From Priestia megaterium (GTDB lineage Bacteria > Bacillota > Bacilli > Bacillales > Bacillaceae_H), in NCBI RefSeq assembly GCF_009497655.1, contig NZ_CP023317.1:1455501-1519500 (forward strand): a stretch of DNA of 64,000 bases, given 5' to 3'. Numbering within the stretch: the stretch's first letter is position 1; the number at the start of each line of letters is the position of its first letter. The notes beneath the pieces are model-generated. The model was not told the DNA's origin, made no database searches, and worked only from the letters and a program-made list of their open reading frames with translations. A program made the position numbers and the translations under genes. Shown one piece after another: positions 61,036-64,000 of the stretch.

Positions 61036-61995
61036 ATGAAGAACAAAGTGCGCATTATCCCATTTCAAGTAGTTGAACAATTGAATCAATTTAATGAAGT
61101 CCCAGAAGGAGTCGCTCTAATTGGAGCAGAGGAAGTATGGAAGCAAACAAAGGGACGGGGAATAACCGTAGCGGTTTTGGATACTGGCTGTGAGGTTACA
61201 CACCCAGATTTGCAGGAACGAATTATTGGAGGAAGAAATTTTACGCACGATGATCAGCAAAATCCTGATGTTTATCAAGACTATAATGGTCATGGTACTC
61301 ACGTAGCAGGCACAATTGCAGCAGCTCATAATGGAAATGGTGTTGTAGGAGTGGCGCCGGAGGTGAATTTACTTATCCTGAAAGTACTTGATGGGAATGG
61401 TTCAGGTCAATATGAGTGGATTATCGAAGGTATTACCTACGCCATTCAGCAAAAAGTAGATATCATTTCAATGTCACTTGGAGGTCCGGCCAATGTGCCT
61501 GAGCTACATGAAGCGATTCAGGATGCTGTTGATCAGAATATTTTAGTTGTCTGCGCAGCGGGAAATGAAGGAGATGGAGAAAGCTCCACAGATGAGTTTG
61601 CATACCCAGGCTCATATAATGAAGTGATTAGCGTAGGAGCGGTTGATCTAAAGAAACGTTCTTCGATATTTTCCAACTCAAACAATGAAGTGGACGTAGT
61701 GGCTCCGGGGGAGAAGATCATATCAACCTACTTGAATGGAAAGTATGCCGCACTGAGCGGAACTTCTATGGCCACGCCTCACGTGGCGGGAGCTTTGGCA
61801 TTGATAAAAGTTCTTTCAAATGAAACGTTTGGAAGAGAACTTACAGAACCAGAGCTTTACGCACAGTTAATCAGAAGAACACTTCCATTAAATGAATCAC
61901 CAAGAGAAGTAGGAAACGGGTTTGTGCACTTGACCATTGTTGAAAAGCTATTGCGTGAAATTCAACGTCAAATGACTTCAGAGGTGATGGGATGA
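61036..61995 (+). CDS. ispA: Intracellular subtilisin-like serine protease
   Basis: The calcium-dependent protease degrades proteins inside the cell, mainly late in growth. The 319 residues have no signal peptide but a short inhibitory N-terminus RIIPFQVVE, containing the LIPY/F-type motif that plugs the active site until removed. The triad is Asp in AVLDTGCE, His in GHGTHVAGT and Ser in GTSMATPHVAG, with oxyanion Asn in AAGNEG. GCAGGGGGAATCTAA precedes the ATG. Its stop overlaps the start of an endonuclease gene. Confidence 0.95.
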   Translation: MKNKVRIIPFQVVEQLNQFNEVPEGVALIGAEEVWKQTKGRGITVAVLDTGCEVTHPDLQERIIGGRNFTHDDQQNPDVYQDYNGHGTHVAGTIAAAHNGNGVVGVAPEVNLLILKVLDGNGSGQYEWIIEGITYAIQQKVDIISMSLGGPANVPELHEAIQDAVDQNILVVCAAGNEGDGESSTDEFAYPGSYNEVISVGAVDLKKRSSIFSNSNNEVDVVAPGEKIISTYLNGKYAALSGTSMATPHVAGALALIKVLSNETFGRELTEPELYAQLIRRTLPLNESPREVGNGFVHLTIVEKLLREIQRQMTSEVMG

Positions 61996-62795
61996 AAAGC
62001 AGTTTAGATATATTAATGGTGGAAAAACAGCAGGCAAAAGCCCTTTATCACGAATACGTAAACAAACGAAGCTATTATGATGAAAAGACGGATGAAGAGA
62101 GTAAAAATCTTTATTATCGAGGTACTCTCTTTGAAAGAGAAGCCATGCAAGCTTTGTTAACGGAAACGCATCAGCATTTGCTGAGTTATTCGCCGCATAA
62201 ATATGTATATCCATGGGTGGATCTACAGGAGAATGGAGAGCTGAAGAGTCTGTATTCAGGGAAAGGTATGGATCCGTTAGAAGCGATACAGCAAGATATT
62301 GATGCACTTCAGTCGCTTAGTCACTCATCTGTTTCAAGCAATGATATACTGCTAAACTGTGAGCACGTTGTCCCGCAATCTTGGTTTGGAAAACAAGAGC
62401 CTATGAGAGGCGATTTGCATCATTTGTTTGCGTGTGAACCTTCTTGTAACAGCCGAAGAGGTAATTCCTCTTATATTGACTTCCCGGATTATACACCGGA
62501 AGTTAAGCAATCAGATGTGAAAGAAGGGTGCGGCAAATCAGAAAAAGGTAAGTTTGAACCCGAATATGGAAAAGGAATTGTCGCTCGAGCTACGCTTTAT
62601 TTTTTAATTCGCTATCATAATAAAATTGACTCTTCACGAGTAGATCTTCCTCTTTTACTAAAATGGCATGAAGAATTTACCGTTTCACTTTATGAAAAAC
62701 ATCGCAATGCAGCAATTTTTGAATTGCAAGGCAATCGAAATCTTTTTATCGATTTTCCTGACAAAGCAGCTACATTAATGAATTCGGCTTTCTAA
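61992..62795 (+). CDS. Endonuclease I-family nuclease without signal peptide
   Basis: The 267-residue nuclease belongs to PF04231, as does secreted B. subtilis YurI (Bsn). The active-site block is NCEHVVPQSWFGKQEP, followed by GDLHHLFACEP and NSRRGNSSY, the metal and phosphate ligands. The family is usually exported, but here the N-terminus MKSSLDILMVEKQQAKALY is charged and lacks any signal, so the enzyme is likely cytoplasmic. The ATG lies within the ispA stop region (ATGA), implying coupled translation with an intracellular protease. Confidence 0.88.
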   Translation: MKSSLDILMVEKQQAKALYHEYVNKRSYYDEKTDEESKNLYYRGTLFEREAMQALLTETHQHLLSYSPHKYVYPWVDLQENGELKSLYSGKGMDPLEAIQQDIDALQSLSHSSVSSNDILLNCEHVVPQSWFGKQEPMRGDLHHLFACEPSCNSRRGNSSYIDFPDYTPEVKQSDVKEGCGKSEKGKFEPEYGKGIVARATLYFLIRYHNKIDSSRVDLPLLLKWHEEFTVSLYEKHRNAAIFELQGNRNLFIDFPDKAATLMNSAF

Positions 62796-62801
62796 AATAA
62801 A

Positions 62802-62840
62802 AAAGGAGCTCCGTTTCTATTCGAAACGGAGCTCCTTTAG
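62802..62840. terminator. Bidirectional terminator between the nuclease gene and the MarR gene
   Basis: A perfect 16-bp stem AAAGGAGCTCCGTTTC/GAAACGGAGCTCCTTT with a 5-nt loop. Confidence 0.87.
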
Positions 62841-62845
62841 GTATC

Positions 62846-63307
62846 CTAATAAGAAAATCCATATTTATCGCTCAAAAGGGCATCCATTTTATTTAACAAG
62901 CGAAAATATTCTTCTTGTTCTTCTACAGTTAGAGCTGCTAGCATATCTTTTAAAAATACATTTCGCTTCTCTGTAATCATTGAAACAAGCTGTTTGGATT
63001 CATCGGTCAATGAAACCCACACGACTCTCCGGTCTTTTTCGTCTCGCACGCGCTGAATGAGAGATTCTTCTTCCAATTGATTTAATAAGCTAGTTGTAGC
63101 GCCCGAGGTTAAGTGAAGTTTATTTGAAATATCTGCCACCATATACTTTGTACCGCTGGCAATGTAGTTTAAGATATAAAACTTAGTGGGTGTTAAGTGA
63201 TAAGGCTGTGTTTTTAATGTTTCTTCGACTAAATGTCGCATATATTGAAAAAAAGATGTGTTAATTTGGTAAAGGTGCTCAATTTTTGATTCTACATTGT
63301 TATCCAT
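62846..63307 (-). CDS. MarR family transcriptional regulator
   Basis: The 153-residue winged-helix repressor has PTKFYILNYIASG, the recognition helix TSGATTSLLNQLEEESLI and the wing RDEKDRRVVWVSLT. The frame opens at 63388, but AAGGAG before the ATG at 63307 gives MDNNVESKIEHL, the usual start region. It diverges from an HlyD-type gene 280 bp away, so it probably controls that efflux unit. The ligand is unknown. Confidence 0.88.
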   Translation of the reverse strand: MDNNVESKIEHLYQINTSFFQYMRHLVEETLKTQPYHLTPTKFYILNYIASGTKYMVADISNKLHLTSGATTSLLNQLEEESLIQRVRDEKDRRVVWVSLTDESKQLVSMITEKRNVFLKDMLAALTVEEQEEYFRLLNKMDALLSDKYGFSY

Positions 63308-63466
63308 GCTAGCTTCCATCTCCTTGTACACTACGGACATATATAAACTAACTCTAAAATAAAATGAAACAATTGTAAAGGATGGCAATGATTATCTTTA
63401 ACCATCGTTATTATTTTTAAATTAATATCTTTACGAAAAAATATCTTTATGATAAAGTTATTTAGG

Positions 63467-63476
63467 TGGTTAACCA
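63467..63476. promoter_or_regulatory. Palindrome in the MarR-HlyD spacer
   Basis: TGGTTAACCA is a perfect 10-bp palindrome, a possible MarR-type half-operator. Confidence 0.4.
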
Positions 63477-63498
63477 AATAGATGATTATAAAGAAACA

Positions 63499-63520
63499 TA
63501 TCTCCTAATAGATGGAGATA
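63499..63520. promoter_or_regulatory. Inverted repeat, candidate MarR operator
   Basis: TATCTCC-N8-GGAGATA is a perfect 7-bp inverted repeat, and ATATCTTTA recurs three times in the spacer (63425, 63441, 63521). The spacing resembles MarR-family operators. Confidence 0.5.
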
Positions 63521-63586
63521 ATATCTTTATGAAAAAGCTATATAAAAAAGTAATTTCATTAGTGAAGTATTAAGGAGGAGTAATGA

Positions 63587-64000
63587 ATGTCTAGAAGTCG
63601 CTTAATGGTAACAAATTTTATTGGAATCATCGTTATTTTAGCTTTATTAATTGGAGGAGGATATTATTACGTTCAAAAATCGAACTATATTACAACGGAT
63701 AACGCTAAAGTATCTGGAGATGTATACAACGTAGTTGCACCTGCAGCAGGTAAGGTAGCAAGCTGGACAGTGGAAGAAGGAAATGATGTATCAAAAGATG
63801 CTGAAATTGCTAAGATTCAAGCTGAAAAAGGCTCTGTAGCTGCTACAGTACCAGCAGATGGAAAAATTATTCAAACAAATGTAAAAGAAAATCAAATGGT
63901 TCAAGCTGGACAGCAAATTGCAACCGAAGTAGATATGAAAGATCTATTTATCGTAGCGAATATCAAAGAGGATCAGCTTAAGGATATTAAAGAGGGCGAC
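63587..64000 (+). CDS. HlyD/EmrA-type efflux membrane fusion protein, 3' truncated by window edge
   Basis: The frame runs open to the window end, giving 138 residues of a normally 210-400-residue protein. An N-terminal membrane helix (FIGIIVILALLIGGGYYYV) is followed by a biotinyl-lipoyl-like domain with TTDNAKVSGDVYNVVAP and PADGKIIQTNVKENQMV. AAGGAGGAGTAATGA precedes the ATG. Relatives pair with an MFS DHA2 drug exporter, expected just outside the window. The MarR gene behind it is the likely regulator. Confidence 0.87.
   Translation, partial: MSRSRLMVTNFIGIIVILALLIGGGYYYVQKSNYITTDNAKVSGDVYNVVAPAAGKVASWTVEEGNDVSKDAEIAKIQAEKGSVAATVPADGKIIQTNVKENQMVQAGQQIATEVDMKDLFIVANIKEDQLKDIKEGD

Noticed and set aside
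63383-63397. Fur-box-like string upstream of the MarR gene
   Set aside because: Only 12 of 15 positions match, it is not near a clear promoter, and the gene pair has no iron link.

Overview
The window is low-GC Firmicute DNA that looks like a chromosomal segment of a Bacillus-type spore former, most probably Priestia (Bacillus) megaterium. The basis is AT-rich spacers, strong Shine-Dalgarno sequences, a gamma-type SASP gene (sspE), a GerPA-family spore protein, CodY- and Fur-type operators, and gene blocks that match B. subtilis neighbourhoods (bpsA-ypbQ-dynA-ypbS, ypeP-ypeQ-cspD, dpp-ykf, desKR-des). The species name is inferred, not demonstrated. I saw no rRNA, tRNA, CRISPR array, prophage or intact insertion sequence. 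Both ends cut genes: gabD on the left and an HlyD-type efflux gene on the right.

Layout. 0-4.4 kb: end of gabD, a possible dispersed repeat, a GNAT gene with a sigma-B-like promoter, the type III polyketide synthase pair bpsA-bpsB, and a 30-residue membrane peptide under two Fur boxes. 4.5-13.2 kb: double dynamin dynA, an RlaP-type nucleotidyltransferase and ypbS in one unit; sspE; yuiD-like; a pair of RNase H-fold genes; small conserved genes; cspD. 13.4-20.4 kb: a drug-type MFS exporter, a 1401-residue TPR protein with an embedded C39-like domain, and an NCS2 permease. 20.6-29.8 kb: a CodY-type dpp-ykf operon for importing and degrading cell-wall peptides. It lacks ykfB and ends with a beta-lactamase-fold hydrolase. 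30-36 kb: a DnaB/DnaD-like small protein, a GNAT, a MHYT-PAS-GGDEF-EAL cyclic-di-GMP protein, and ycgQ-ycgR. 36.1-40.1 kb: a Fur-controlled ferric-siderophore/citrate ABC importer. 40-42.7 kb: membrane proteins, four very small genes and a cupin. 42.7-45.6 kb: the DesK-DesR thermosensor and the Des desaturase. 45.8-49.9 kb: membrane proteins, cardiolipin synthase and a GerPA-family gene. 50-54 kb: a LysM/GH18 hydrolase, a UDP-glycosyltransferase and a UDP-glucose pyrophosphorylase. 54.1-64 kb: two MFS carriers flanking a 117-bp inverted-repeat element, DCC, SDR, DUF3231 and DsbA-like proteins, an intracellular subtilisin translationally coupled to an Endonuclease-I-type nuclease, and a MarR regulator divergent from an HlyD fusion protein.

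Functional themes are membrane and lipid homeostasis (dynA, bpsAB, des/desKR, cls, TVP38), nutrient scavenging under CodY (dpp-ykf) and Fur (fec-type importer, microprotein), and spore functions. The least explained items are the IspA-nuclease pair, the Fur-box microprotein, the C39-TPR giant, the RlaP gene inside the dynA unit, the two small DnaB/DnaD-like proteins and the inverted-repeat elements.
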